A DNA stretch of 64,000 nucleotides. Origin: Thalassospira sp. MCCC 1A03138. GTDB taxonomy: Bacteria; Pseudomonadota; Alphaproteobacteria; Rhodospirillales; Thalassospiraceae. The notes under the pieces were generated by a model. The model had not been told where the DNA came from, ran no database searches, and saw nothing but the letters and a program-made list of their open reading frames with translations. The stretch is from the NCBI RefSeq assembly GCF_002115785.1, contig NZ_JFJY01000011.1:62001-126000 (forward strand), in the 5' to 3' direction. The position numbers and the translations under genes were made by a program. Of the stretch, positions 43,972 through 52,745 are shown in pieces (the first letter of the stretch is position 1; every line of letters begins with the position of its first letter).

Positions 43972-44000
43972 TTGCACCGACCTCGAAACCGGGCTATAAA
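43972..44000 (+). promoter_or_regulatory. Promoter of the tRNA-Gly gene
   Basis: TTGCAC (43972-43977) and TATAAA (43995-44000) are 17 bp apart, 11 bp before the first base of the tRNA. Confidence 0.65.
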
Positions 44001-44011
44001 ACCGCCGCTTC

Positions 44012-44085
44012 GCGGGTGTAGTTCAATGGTAGAACGGCAGCTTCCCAAGCTGCATACGAGGGTTCGATTCCCTTCACCCGCTCCA
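44012..44085 (+). tRNA. tRNA-Gly(CCC)
   Basis: The 74-nt cloverleaf has a GCGGGTG/CACCCGC acceptor, a D arm with TAGTTCAATGGTAGA, and an anticodon arm GCAGC-TTCCCAA-GCTGC giving anticodon CCC. The T arm contains GGTTCGATTCC, and CCA is encoded at the 3' end. It reads GGG glycine codons. Confidence 0.96.
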
Positions 44086-44167
44086 AGCTTTCCCAAAATA
44101 ATTTTCTGCCAGATCGCTGTTTAGGTACAGGACGGATTTCTCTTTGAAACCGTTCGATCAGTTTGGC

Positions 44168-44887
44168 TTATTTTTCTATCGGTGCGTAAGAAAGGTTCTG
44201 TTTGCGGGCTTGCTCGTCGCTGCAGAGAAGTTTTGCCTTATCCGCAATAAGGTTCTCATAGCGGGGATCCAGAGTGCCGACATAGTGCTCATTCCCGACA
44301 GGCGCGAAAAGGCAGCGACCTCTTTCACCATCAAGCCGTTTGCCTGATCGCCATTCGGATGGCGGGATCATATCGCCGCCCTGAATGCCGATCCCGGCAT
44401 TGTCAGCCTCTTCCGAAAGACCGTCATAACGATGGGAATATCCTTCGATCGGAAGGGCTTCACCGTCACTGACCATCGCTGCTGCCACATCGCGTTCTCC
44501 AATACCGCATTCGACAATCGGGAAATCATCGTCCTTTCCGGAATGTTCCTGATCACCGGGCCAGCAGCGCACGGTAAAGGGAGCCATAGCGAAATATTTA
44601 CGAAGCTGCATGGCTGATGACATGCCGCAATCCCAAAAGCTGCCGTTATGCAGGCATTGCTGACCAAGTTCCGGTGCATCGATCCCCGCAATATCGGCAA
44701 CTACCCCGTCAATCATGATCGTGTCACCATCAATGACCAGAACATCGCGACCCTCCGCCTTCAACGCCATTTGATCGCTTTGCTGGTTATCGCCAGCTGC
44801 GTGTACCGGTTTGTCCTGCAAATAGACGGCAAGTGCACAAGCAACAGGAATGGCAAGCAGGATAATCAGGCGGAAAAAGCGGTTCAA
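44168..44887 (-). CDS. Secreted thermonuclease (staphylococcal-nuclease-like) protein
   Basis: This 239-residue protein is probably exported by an N-terminal hydrophobic signal (MNRFFRLIILLAIPVACALAV). The SNase OB-fold follows: VIDGDTIMIDGVVADIAGIDAPELGQQC carries the metal Asp and first Arg region in segments, later YFAMAPFTVRCWPGD and GERDVAAAMVSDGEALP. Some catalytic arginines of true thermonucleases are not obvious, so nuclease activity is uncertain. I chose TTG at 44887 because GAGGTC lies 5 nt upstream and a clean signal peptide results; the frame is open to 45061 without similarity. Confidence 0.72.
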   Translation of the reverse strand: MNRFFRLIILLAIPVACALAVYLQDKPVHAAGDNQQSDQMALKAEGRDVLVIDGDTIMIDGVVADIAGIDAPELGQQCLHNGSFWDCGMSSAMQLRKYFAMAPFTVRCWPGDQEHSGKDDDFPIVECGIGERDVAAAMVSDGEALPIEGYSHRYDGLSEEADNAGIGIQGGDMIPPSEWRSGKRLDGERGRCLFAPVGNEHYVGTLDPRYENLIADKAKLLCSDEQARKQNLSYAPIEK

Positions 44888-45116
44888 AGTGACCTCGATG
44901 GTTTGGTGATTGGACAGAGGCGATGCAATCGAGATACAGAATGGCATGAATGGCTTTGATAAGGACAGCCGAAAACAACGGCAAAATAATGACCCGCAAT
45001 ATCGGGAAATTTGCGGCTCTGATTCCTTCTGTGATGGTGCATCTGCGATAACAGGATGCAATCGCTGTCATTTGGCTGTAAAAGCGGATTTCCCGAGTTA
45101 GGCACGGACACTGTTC

Positions 45117-46574
45117 TTGTTTCGACTGCAACCCATCTTTTTCGTCGTAGGTATCATGGTTATCATCATCGGTGTGTCGATGATGATCCCGGCTGCGGTC
45201 GATTTGTATTACGGTAACCCGGACTGGAAAATTTTCGCGCAGGCGTCGATGACCAGTATCGGGCTCGGTGGTATGGCGTGTCTAGCCTGCCGGTCTGAAA
45301 TGGGCCCGCGTGTGACAGCCCGGCAGGGATATGTCCTGACAGTTTTTTCATGGGTCGCGATCAGTCTGACTGGGGCATTGCCCCTTTGGTTTTCATCCCT
45401 TGATATCAGTTTCTGCGATGCGGTCTTCGAGACTGTTTCGGGGCTAACGACAACCGGATCGACAATTTTGTCCGGGCTGGATGATATGCCGCCCGGGTTG
45501 TTACTTTGGCGGTCGATCCTGCAGTGGCTGGGCGGTATCGGGATTATTGTTACAGCGCTTGCATTATTGCCTATGATGCGGGTTGGCGGAATGCAGCTCT
45601 TTCAAATGGAAAGTTCGGACCGTTCGGAAAAGCTGAGTCCGCGCATTCGTGACATGTGCCTGCAAATCGTGATGATTTATGTCGGCCTTAGTGTCATCTG
45701 CATGGTGTTGTACCGGATTTTTGGCATGACCTGGTTTGACGCGATCAATCATGGCATGTCGACTTTGGCGACTGGCGGTTATTCAACATCCGATCTCTCA
45801 TTTGCTAAATTCGATTCCAGTTTGGCGCTGCACTGGGTCGGAATCATTTTCATGTTTGCTGGTGCCCTGCCTTTTACGGCCTATGCCGTTCTGATTCGCA
45901 AACGCGATATCTGCGCGATAATAAGTAATCAGCAAATAAGGCTTTTCCTGATTGTCATTGCCGGTTTCACCGGGCTTTTGACACTGAGGCTGATGCATAT
46001 TTCTGATGACGGTTTTTTCAGGTCGCTGACCATGGCTGCGTTTAACCTTGTTTCGGTGATCACGACAACCGGTTACGCGTCGGGTGACTATCTGCAATGG
46101 GGACCAGCGGCGATCATGCTGTTCTTCTTTGCGACTTTTATCGGGGGGTGTTCCGGCTCTACGGCCGGCGGATTCAAGATGTTCCGGCTTTATGTCGTGT
46201 TCACCGGACTTAAAGCCCATTTTATGCGGCTTCGCAGTCCTTCGGCAGTAATAGTAAGCCGGATCGATAAACATGAAATCACTTCTGACATCTATAATGC
46301 GGTGACGGTCTACGTCTTCCTGCTGACGATCAGCTATATCGCGATCAGTGTCGCATTGGCTTTTACTGGGCTTGATCTGGTGACGTCGATGAGTGCGGCG
46401 GCGACGTCACTTGCCAACGTTGGTCCGGGTCTTGGCCCGATTGTCGGCCCGGCGGGGAACTTCCAGTCATTGCCGGATGCGGCAAAATGGATTCTTGATA
46501 TCGCGATGGTACTTGGGCGGCTGGAATTTGAAACATTTCTTGTGCTTCTGATGCCAGCCTTCTGGCGGGACTGA
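45117..46574 (+). CDS. trkH: TrkH family potassium uptake protein (copy 1)
   Basis: This 485-residue membrane channel subunit for K+ uptake has four MPM repeats. Their filter segments are visible as GLTTTGSTIL, TLATGGYSTSD, TTTGYASGDYLQWGP and TSLANVGPGLGPIVGP. It works with a cytoplasmic TrkA gate that is not encoded here. The only start in frame after a stop is TTG at 45117 (MFRLQPIFFVVG), or CTG at 45111. A second, clearly related copy lies at 51093; the two share the repeat architecture throughout but differ in many positions. Confidence 0.92.
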   Translation: MFRLQPIFFVVGIMVIIIGVSMMIPAAVDLYYGNPDWKIFAQASMTSIGLGGMACLACRSEMGPRVTARQGYVLTVFSWVAISLTGALPLWFSSLDISFCDAVFETVSGLTTTGSTILSGLDDMPPGLLLWRSILQWLGGIGIIVTALALLPMMRVGGMQLFQMESSDRSEKLSPRIRDMCLQIVMIYVGLSVICMVLYRIFGMTWFDAINHGMSTLATGGYSTSDLSFAKFDSSLALHWVGIIFMFAGALPFTAYAVLIRKRDICAIISNQQIRLFLIVIAGFTGLLTLRLMHISDDGFFRSLTMAAFNLVSVITTTGYASGDYLQWGPAAIMLFFFATFIGGCSGSTAGGFKMFRLYVVFTGLKAHFMRLRSPSAVIVSRIDKHEITSDIYNAVTVYVFLLTISYIAISVALAFTGLDLVTSMSAAATSLANVGPGLGPIVGPAGNFQSLPDAAKWILDIAMVLGRLEFETFLVLLMPAFWRD

Positions 46575-46670
46575 TTTCGCTCATTTGTGACGAATGCCCG
46601 CAGCATTGCCGTGGTTTTGCCCGATACGGGCAGTAGTTTTCATCAGAACAAATCAATGAAGGACACGCAA

Positions 46671-46859
46671 ATGGCAAAATGGAACATTCCCGGTCGTAAA
46701 CTCGTTCTTGGCTTGTCGGTTTTGATGGTGGCCGGGGCGCTCGGTGCCTGTTCGCCAGAGGTTGGCAGCAAGGAGTGGTGCGAGGACATGAAAGCAAAAC
46801 CAAAAGGCGACTGGACGGCCAACGAGGCAACGGATTTCGCCAAGCATTGCGTTTTCTGA
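46671..46859 (+). CDS. Small lipoprotein, DUF3012 family
   Basis: This 62-residue protein has a signal peptide and lipobox LGAC (Cys about residue 27), then SPEVGSKEWCEDMKAKPKGDWTANEATDF and a second cysteine pair, the DUF3012 pattern. It is anchored to a membrane by a lipid; its function is unknown. The ATG at 46671 follows AAGGACACGC; ATGs at 46656 and further upstream are in frame but have no better ribosome site. Confidence 0.82.
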   Translation: MAKWNIPGRKLVLGLSVLMVAGALGACSPEVGSKEWCEDMKAKPKGDWTANEATDFAKHCVF

Positions 46860-46913
46860 TCTTCGATTCCCTGTTGCAATGGGGGGGGGCTTTGGCCCGA
46901 CACCCTCTAATGA

Positions 46914-46955
46914 TGCCCTTTGGCTGCCGCATGTCGGGAAAAACACCAAAGGGCA
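46914..46955 (+). terminator. Possible terminator after the DUF3012 gene
   Basis: TGCCCTTTGG and CCAAAGGGCA pair perfectly over 10 bp with a 22-nt loop, followed by GAATTTTG. A tract of nine G lies just upstream (46881-46889). Confidence 0.45.
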
Positions 46956-47154
46956 GAATTTTGCGTAAAACCCAAATAAAAATGAATGGAACAACTCGTT
47001 TTGGGTGGCGTTTGAGTTTCAAGATTGCCGCCTATGCGTGCGGTGCAGCAAGCTGCATTTGCCAACGCACGAGAAATCCCTATAATGCGCGGCCCGCGAG
47101 CAATCGCGTAAGTCGAGAATGACAACAATTTTTATACGAGGTTAGACAATTATT

Positions 47155-48162
47155 ATGAGTGCCGAAAATCTCCATGTCGGTGTGATCGGCGCAACCGGTG
47201 CGGTTGGCGTCGAGCTGATCAATGTTATGTTTGATCGCAACTTCCCTGTGGGTGAACTCACCCTGTTCGCATCCGAGCGTTCTGCAGGCAAGACCGTGGA
47301 GACTAATTACGGCACTAAGACCATCGCACTGTTTTCGGTTGAAGAAGCCAAGCAGTGTGACATTGTCTTCCTTGCAGTTTCCGGTGATTTTGCGAAGGAA
47401 TTCGCCCCGCAGATTGCCGAGGGCGCGCTGGTAATCGACAACTCTTCGGCGTTCCGTCTGAATGACGATGTGCCGTTGATCGTGCCGGAAATCAATGGTG
47501 ATCTTGCCAAGACTGCCAAGCTTATTGCCAATCCGAACTGCACCACTGCGATTGCAGCCGTGGCTCTTTGGCCGCTGCACAAGGCATTTGGTCTGAAAAA
47601 GGTGTTTGTATCCACCTATCAGGCGGCGTCTGGTGCGGGGCAGCCAGGCATGAACGAACTGCGTGAAGGTTTGGCCGCAGGTCTTGAAGGCAAGCCGGTC
47701 CCGGCCGAGGTGTTTGCTCATCCGCTGGCTTTCAACGTTATCCCGCATATCGATAGCTTCCAGGAAAATGGCTATACCCGCGAAGAGATGAAAGTTACTT
47801 GGGAAACCCGCAAAATCTTTGGTACGCCGAACCTGCCGGTATCCTGCACGGCTGTGCGTATTCCGACCGAGCGTACCCATTCGGAATCCATCGTGATCGA
47901 AACCGAAAAGGCTGTGACCCCGGCGGCGGCGCGGGAGGCGCTGGCGAATGCCAAGGGCGTTAAACTGGTCGATGATCCGGCAAACAATGTCTATCCGATG
48001 CCGATTAACGCGACCAAGCAGTATGACGTCGAAGTGGGTCGTATCCGGTCAAACCTGATCTTTGGTGATCATGGTTTGGAACTGTTTGTCGCCGGTGACC
48101 AGTTGCTTAAAGGTGCCGCGTTGAACGCGGTCCAGATCGCTGAAGCATATATCGCGGATTAA
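47155..48162 (+). CDS. asd: Aspartate-semialdehyde dehydrogenase
   Basis: This 335-residue NADP-dependent enzyme makes aspartate semialdehyde for lysine/DAP, threonine and methionine. It shows GVIGATGAVGVELI (nucleotide loop), FASERSAGKTV, the catalytic Cys in ANPNCTTAIAAVAL, TYQAASGAGQPGMNEL and the His/Arg region PVSCTAVRIPTERTHSES. It supplies substrate to the DapD/DapE branch and to MetZ, both encoded in this window. A GAGG ribosome-like motif is 14 nt before the ATG, unusually far. Confidence 0.96.
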   Translation: MSAENLHVGVIGATGAVGVELINVMFDRNFPVGELTLFASERSAGKTVETNYGTKTIALFSVEEAKQCDIVFLAVSGDFAKEFAPQIAEGALVIDNSSAFRLNDDVPLIVPEINGDLAKTAKLIANPNCTTAIAAVALWPLHKAFGLKKVFVSTYQAASGAGQPGMNELREGLAAGLEGKPVPAEVFAHPLAFNVIPHIDSFQENGYTREEMKVTWETRKIFGTPNLPVSCTAVRIPTERTHSESIVIETEKAVTPAAAREALANAKGVKLVDDPANNVYPMPINATKQYDVEVGRIRSNLIFGDHGLELFVAGDQLLKGAALNAVQIAEAYIAD

Positions 48163-48183
48163 GCGATATAACGGATGCTAAAT

Positions 48184-48213
48184 AAAAACGGCCCCGAAAT
48201 CGGGGCCGTTTTT
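48184..48213. terminator. Strong bidirectional terminator between asd and the diguanylate cyclase gene
   Basis: AAAAACGGCCCCGA-AT-TCGGGGCCGTTTTT-type stem (AAAAACGGCCCCG with CGGGGCCGTTTTT) between two convergent genes, with T runs in both directions. Confidence 0.85.
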
Positions 48214-48232
48214 ATTTGTGAAATCACCGTAT

Positions 48233-49669
48233 TCAGGCAACAGAGATGTGATCCCGTCCGGTATTTTTGGCGGTATAAAGCGCATTATCAACACGTGTGA
48301 TTAGCGTTTCAAACTCCTCGCCATCACGATATTCCGTGATGCCAGCACTGACCGTGACCAGAATGTTATCCCGCCCGAAACGTATCGGATGTTCGCGAAT
48401 GGCATCAGCAATTTCGCGAGCCTTGGTCATGGCTTCCTGCCGGTTGAGTCCGGGCAGAAGAAGAACAAATTCATCACCACCCCAACGGCATAGCGTATCT
48501 GATTCCCGCGAATGATGGCGAATGGTGGTGGCAACTTCCTTAAGCGTTGCATCGCCTCCCGGATGGCCGAAGGTATCGTTGACCTCTTTGAATTCATCAA
48601 GATCGAGACAGACGATGCCAAGCGGTTCGGCCCTGCGTTTGCAGGACTTGGCCACACCTTCAAATACCAGGTCAAAGACCTGTCGATTGCACGCACCGGT
48701 CAACTTATCGCGCGATGCCAGTTCTTCCAGGCGGTTCTGATAATTGCGGATCGTCAGATATGCGGCAATTCCGACAATCGCGGTGATCAAAAGAGATATG
48801 GCGATATTGATCAGGAACGTGGTTTCAATCTGCTGATCACCGATATGCTCCTTTTGTTCAACCAGCAATAGCCAGCCGAATTCAGGAACAAGGCGACTGT
48901 TGACGAAATAGGTTTCACCGTGGTCCTCGTAGGTGATCGAAGAGCCTGGAGACGTCAGAATCTGCGTAGCATGATTACGAATGCCATCGCGATCATGCAG
49001 TGTTTCGGACGTACCAAAGCCACTGCCGTGCAGGGTGATGCGGCCTTCCTGATCAACAAAGTAAATCGTCCGGCCATACCGTTTCTGATAGGTTTCTATC
49101 AGGCGGGTAACAGAGTTGACGGATAGGCCAACACCGGTAATGCCGATGACATTGCCATCATAATCGCGCACCTGATAATTGACGAAAACGGCCAGGCGAG
49201 ACCGGTCTGCGGTATCGTGATCAACATTGATTTCATAAGGTTTTTGATTGTCGCGGGCTTGAAAATACCAGAAATCAGCCGGATCATCTTTGGATACCTG
49301 CTTGATCATGCCGGTAGGGTGATAATAGTTCCGGGTTTTATCCGAGATGAAATAACCTGTGACCGTGTCATAGCGCATCTGGATTTCGCTGAGATAGCGA
49401 ATGATTTGTTCGGGATCATTTTCCCCGCCAAGCGTCCAGTCGCGGACAAAGGTATCCTGCGCCATCAGTGACGAAATAAATATCGGTTGCAACAGGTCGC
49501 GCTGGATTTCCGAATAGATGTTGTCACTGGTGAGTGGCAGGGTGCTCTCGGAAATCTGCTGTTCCAGCGATTGTCGCGCGACATAGAAGCTGACAAAACT
49601 CGTGGTCAGAAATCCGACAACGAGCAAAATGCATAAGACGACGGCGAAATAGATTTTCTTTCCCGGCAC
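48233..49669 (-). CDS. Membrane diguanylate cyclase with dCache-like sensor
   Basis: This 478-residue enzyme makes c-di-GMP. TM1 (about 6-28) is followed by a periplasmic dCache-type sensor (about 35-280, with YDTVTGYFISDKTRNYYHPTG and VIGITGVGLSVNSV). TM2 is near 283-305. A GGDEF domain follows, with an intact active site RWGGDEF and the inhibitory RxxD site (RESD) five residues before it, so product feedback is likely. The start is GTG at 49669 with a weak ribosome site. It opposes the EAL phosphodiesterase encoded at 24935 in c-di-GMP balance. Confidence 0.93.
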   Translation of the reverse strand: MPGKKIYFAVVLCILLVVGFLTTSFVSFYVARQSLEQQISESTLPLTSDNIYSEIQRDLLQPIFISSLMAQDTFVRDWTLGGENDPEQIIRYLSEIQMRYDTVTGYFISDKTRNYYHPTGMIKQVSKDDPADFWYFQARDNQKPYEINVDHDTADRSRLAVFVNYQVRDYDGNVIGITGVGLSVNSVTRLIETYQKRYGRTIYFVDQEGRITLHGSGFGTSETLHDRDGIRNHATQILTSPGSSITYEDHGETYFVNSRLVPEFGWLLLVEQKEHIGDQQIETTFLINIAISLLITAIVGIAAYLTIRNYQNRLEELASRDKLTGACNRQVFDLVFEGVAKSCKRRAEPLGIVCLDLDEFKEVNDTFGHPGGDATLKEVATTIRHHSRESDTLCRWGGDEFVLLLPGLNRQEAMTKAREIADAIREHPIRFGRDNILVTVSAGITEYRDGEEFETLITRVDNALYTAKNTGRDHISVA

Positions 49670-49839
49670 GGAAAGCCCCCAAGGTAGTTTCAGGGCAACG
49701 ATATTCGTTGCAAGTTATTGTTATTTTGGGAATTTTATTTTTCCCGAGTATAATTTATTCGATAATTTTCATGTTTTCTATCGGCCATTTCGCCGAATTA
49801 ACGAATTGCTTTCATAGGTAGTAAATTATATCAAAAAAT

Positions 49840-49868
49840 AAACCGCCAGTCATTAAGGCTGGCGGTTT
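49840..49868 (-). terminator. Terminator of purU
   Basis: AAACCGCCAG and CTGGCGGTTT pair perfectly over 10 bp with a 9-nt loop. On the minus strand ATTTTTTG follows. Confidence 0.8.
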
Positions 49869-49898
49869 TATGGGAGATTGTGGTTTCGCGTCTGTGTT

Positions 49899-50765
49899 TT
49901 ATCGACGGAAGACGACGGTCTTGCTGCCATTGCGGAAAACACGATGTTCGCAATGCATCTGAATTGCGCGCGAGAATACGACGGATTCAATATCGCGCCC
50001 GATTTCAACCATGTCTTCGGCCGTCATCGTATGATCGACATGTTCGATGGCCTGATGGATGATCGGTCCTTCATCAAGGTCGGCTGTGACATAGTGCGCA
50101 GTTGCCCCGATCAGTTTCACGCCCCGTGAATGCGCCTGATGATAAGGTTTGGCACCCTTGAAGCTGGGCAGGAAGGAGTGATGAATATTGATGCAGCGAC
50201 CTTCAAGTTTGCGGCACAGATCGGTTGAAAGAACTTGCATATAGCGCGCCAAACCAACCAGATCGGCATCGTGTTCGTCGACGATATCAAGCAGCTTGGC
50301 TTCCTGGGTTGCTTTGGTTTCTTTGTTCACCGGGAGGTGATAGTAAGGAATTCCGTACCATTCGACGATTCCGCGCATGTCTTCGTGGTTTGAAACAATG
50401 GCCGGGATTTCGATATGCACATTGTTTGAGGCAACCCGGTGCAGCAGATCGTTCAGGCAGTGGCCAAACTTTGACACCATCAGCAACACTTTTGGCTTCC
50501 GATGGAAATCGTGAAGTTCCCACTGCATCGTGAATTTTTCTGCGATGGTGGCGAATTTATCGGCAAATTCGGCCTTTGTGCGTAGGGCACGACCGGCATC
50601 GAATTTCACGCGCATGAAAAAGCGATTGCTCTGCGGGTCGCCGAATTGCTCCAGCTTGTTGACGAACGCGCCTTCTTCGGCAAGGAAGCTGGTGACACCG
50701 GCGACGATCCCGAAGGTATCCGGGCAGGTGATCGTCAGGATGAAGGTTTTGGCGAGTTCGGACAT
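49899..50765 (-). CDS. purU: Formyltetrahydrofolate deformylase
   Basis: This 288-residue enzyme hydrolyses 10-formyl-THF to formate and THF, balancing one-carbon units. An N-terminal ACT domain (FILTITCPDTFGIVAGVTSFL) precedes a formyltransferase-fold hydrolase domain with KVLLMVSKFGHCLNDLLHR, GRCINIHHSFLPSFKGAKPYHQAH and DEGPIIHQ. The catalytic His/Asp set is complete. I use the ATG at 50765 (MSELAKTF) because it gives the usual family length; ATG 50804 with 13 more residues is possible. A TTGGCA-rich inverted repeat lies just upstream at 50818-50836. Confidence 0.94.
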   Translation of the reverse strand: MSELAKTFILTITCPDTFGIVAGVTSFLAEEGAFVNKLEQFGDPQSNRFFMRVKFDAGRALRTKAEFADKFATIAEKFTMQWELHDFHRKPKVLLMVSKFGHCLNDLLHRVASNNVHIEIPAIVSNHEDMRGIVEWYGIPYYHLPVNKETKATQEAKLLDIVDEHDADLVGLARYMQVLSTDLCRKLEGRCINIHHSFLPSFKGAKPYHQAHSRGVKLIGATAHYVTADLDEGPIIHQAIEHVDHTMTAEDMVEIGRDIESVVFSRAIQMHCEHRVFRNGSKTVVFRR

Positions 50766-50817
50766 TTCCGCTTTGTCTTTCGGTTTATGAATTTTGACCT
50801 GCATGCGATATACCGGC

Positions 50818-50836
50818 GTTGGCAGGCCGTGCCAAC
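50818..50836. promoter_or_regulatory. Inverted repeat upstream of purU
   Basis: GTTGGCA-GGCCG-TGCCAAC has perfect 7-bp arms. Related half-sites (TTGGC at 50843 and TGCCAAC at 50871) follow at once, giving a cluster of TTGGCA-type sites in the purU 5' region. It may be an operator, or an RNA hairpin in the leader. Confidence 0.45.
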
Positions 50837-51092
50837 CCGGAATTGGCGTTAAACAAGCTCTGCCAACGCTGATAGGCCTAATACGCATAGCTCTATGATT
50901 GAGGCATGAAATTACGATCAAGCAAGTAGCCACACGTTTAAAAGCTGGACATTGGCAGGGCATGTGCGAAGAATTCCGCTTCGCTTGCCGGAAGATGATG
51001 CAAACGAACCGGTTTTTCGGTTATGCAGTGCAGCTTGTCGGGATAATCGCGAAGACATGTCATGCCCGGTTCAATGGGAACGGGCGTAAAAC

Positions 51093-52559
51093 ATGGTACG
51101 GGGCTTTTCATTGATCGATTTTCGTCCAATCCTTTTCATTATTGGCATTTTGCTGTGCACCCTGTCGATCGGGATGTTCATCCCTGCCTTGGTTGATATG
51201 TATTACGGGCAACGGGATTGGTTGGTGTTTTCTGCCGCATCGGCCGTATCGCTGTTCATCGGCGGTGCGCTGGTGATGATGAACCGGACCGAGAATCTCA
51301 AAATCACATCGCGACAGGCTTTTATCCTGACCACAACAAGCTGGCTTGTTCTGACTGCCGTATCCGCATTGCCCTTTGCGTTTTCCGACCTTGATATGAG
51401 CTACACGGACGCGTTTTTTGAAGCGATGTCGGGGATTTCGACGACCGGTTCGACCGTGATCGTCGGACTTGATACTGCCCCACCAGGCATTTTGCTGTGG
51501 CGCGCACTTTTGCAGTGGCTTGGTGGGATTGGAATCATTGTGATGGCAATTGCCGTCATGCCGATGCTGCGTGTTGGCGGTATGCAGCTTTTCCGGATGG
51601 AGAACTCTGACAAGTCTGATAAGGCTTTTCCGCGTGCAACCCAGATCGCCATTGGTATCGCCAGTTTGTATCTGGGCTTCACCATAATTTGGGCGTTTCT
51701 TTTGTGGTGGGCGGGTATGCCCGGATTTGATGCGATTGCCCATGCGATGACGACGATTGCTACCGGTGGTTTCTCGACCAAGGACGCATCGGTCGGGCAT
51801 TTTGATAATGCTGCGGTTGATGTGATCATCACATTAGGTATGGCAACGGGCGCATTGCCCTTTATCCTTTATCTTCAAATGCTGCGTGGCAGGACCTTGG
51901 CGCTTTTTATGGACGGTCAGGTTCGGTGGTTCGTTGCGATTGCCAGTTCGATCATTCTGGGTCTGACCATCTGGCATTCGCAAACAAACGATGTCACCTT
52001 CCTGAATGCGCTTCGGTACACGTCGTTTAACATCATTTCCGTGATGACGGGGACTGGCTACGCCACAACCGATTATGGCCTTTGGGGGCCATTTGCCGTT
52101 ACTGTATTCTTTTTTGTGATGTTCATCGGGGGCTGTGCCGGCTCAACGACCTGCGGGGTCAAGATATTCCGCCTGCAGGTGCTTTATGAAATTGCCAAGA
52201 TTCAGCTTTCTCATATGCTGCGGCCTCACGGTGTTTTCATTGCTTATTATAACCGGAAACCGCTTTCCGAAGACGTTACGGAATCGGTGCTCAGCTTTTT
52301 CTTCCTGTTCGTCTTCTGCTTTGTGGTTCTGGCGGCGGCTCTTGGCGCAATGGGTCTTGATTTCATTACGGCGGTTTCAAGTGCCGGTACAGCGATTGCC
52401 AATGTCGGTCCCGGACTTGGTCCGATTGTCGGTCCGTCCGGTAACTTCGCAACCCTGCCAGACGGGGCGAAGTGGTTGATGTCGATCGGTATGCTGATTG
52501 GCCGGTTGGAGGTCTTCACCGTTCTGGTGCTGCTGTTCCCGGCTTTCTGGCGCGACTGA
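51093..52559 (+). CDS. trkH: TrkH family potassium uptake protein (copy 2)
   Basis: This 488-residue K+ uptake channel subunit is homologous along its length to the product of 45117-46574. Filter segments are GISTTGSTVIVG, TIATGGFSTKD, TGTGYATTDYGLWGP and TAIANVGPGLGPIVGP, and the two proteins end with nearly the same FPAFWRD/MPAFWRD tail. The start ATG at 51093 is weakly supported by GGGAACGGGCG. It lies on the plus strand, divergent from purU. Confidence 0.93.
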   Translation: MVRGFSLIDFRPILFIIGILLCTLSIGMFIPALVDMYYGQRDWLVFSAASAVSLFIGGALVMMNRTENLKITSRQAFILTTTSWLVLTAVSALPFAFSDLDMSYTDAFFEAMSGISTTGSTVIVGLDTAPPGILLWRALLQWLGGIGIIVMAIAVMPMLRVGGMQLFRMENSDKSDKAFPRATQIAIGIASLYLGFTIIWAFLLWWAGMPGFDAIAHAMTTIATGGFSTKDASVGHFDNAAVDVIITLGMATGALPFILYLQMLRGRTLALFMDGQVRWFVAIASSIILGLTIWHSQTNDVTFLNALRYTSFNIISVMTGTGYATTDYGLWGPFAVTVFFFVMFIGGCAGSTTCGVKIFRLQVLYEIAKIQLSHMLRPHGVFIAYYNRKPLSEDVTESVLSFFFLFVFCFVVLAAALGAMGLDFITAVSSAGTAIANVGPGLGPIVGPSGNFATLPDGAKWLMSIGMLIGRLEVFTVLVLLFPAFWRD

Positions 52560-52585
52560 TTTTACTCTTCCAGCCTTCCATGATG

Positions 52586-52603
52586 CCCCGCCTTTGTGCG
52601 GGG
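52586..52603 (+). terminator. Terminator of the second trkH
   Basis: CCCCGC-CTTTGT-GCGGGG is followed by TTTTCTTTTTC, 26 bp after the stop. Confidence 0.75.
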
Positions 52604-52665
52604 TTTTCTTTTTCTTTCTGAGTTGATTGTCACCGAAACCCGTTGCGATTTGATTGATTGACAGA

Positions 52666-52708
52666 TTAGGTCATTTGTCCTAAATCTCAAATAGGGCAAT
52701 TGTCCTAT
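52666..52708. promoter_or_regulatory. Two tandem operator-like sites upstream of the TetR gene
   Basis: TTAGGTCATTTGTCCTAA (52666-52683) and ATAGGGCAATTGTCCTAT (52691-52708) share the pattern TAGGnCAnTTGTCCTA, each with one mismatch between arms, and are centred 25 bp apart. They end 37 bp before the tetR start, ideal for autoregulation by a TetR dimer. Confidence 0.7.
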
Positions 52709-52745
52709 TCGGGTTTCAAGCACCCATCATTAAGGTCGAACAGGC

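Noticed and set aside
52666-52708. The two dyads as a CRISPR-like or transposon repeat
   Set aside because: Only two copies, short, each itself palindromic, and placed at a tetR promoter; an operator explains them better.
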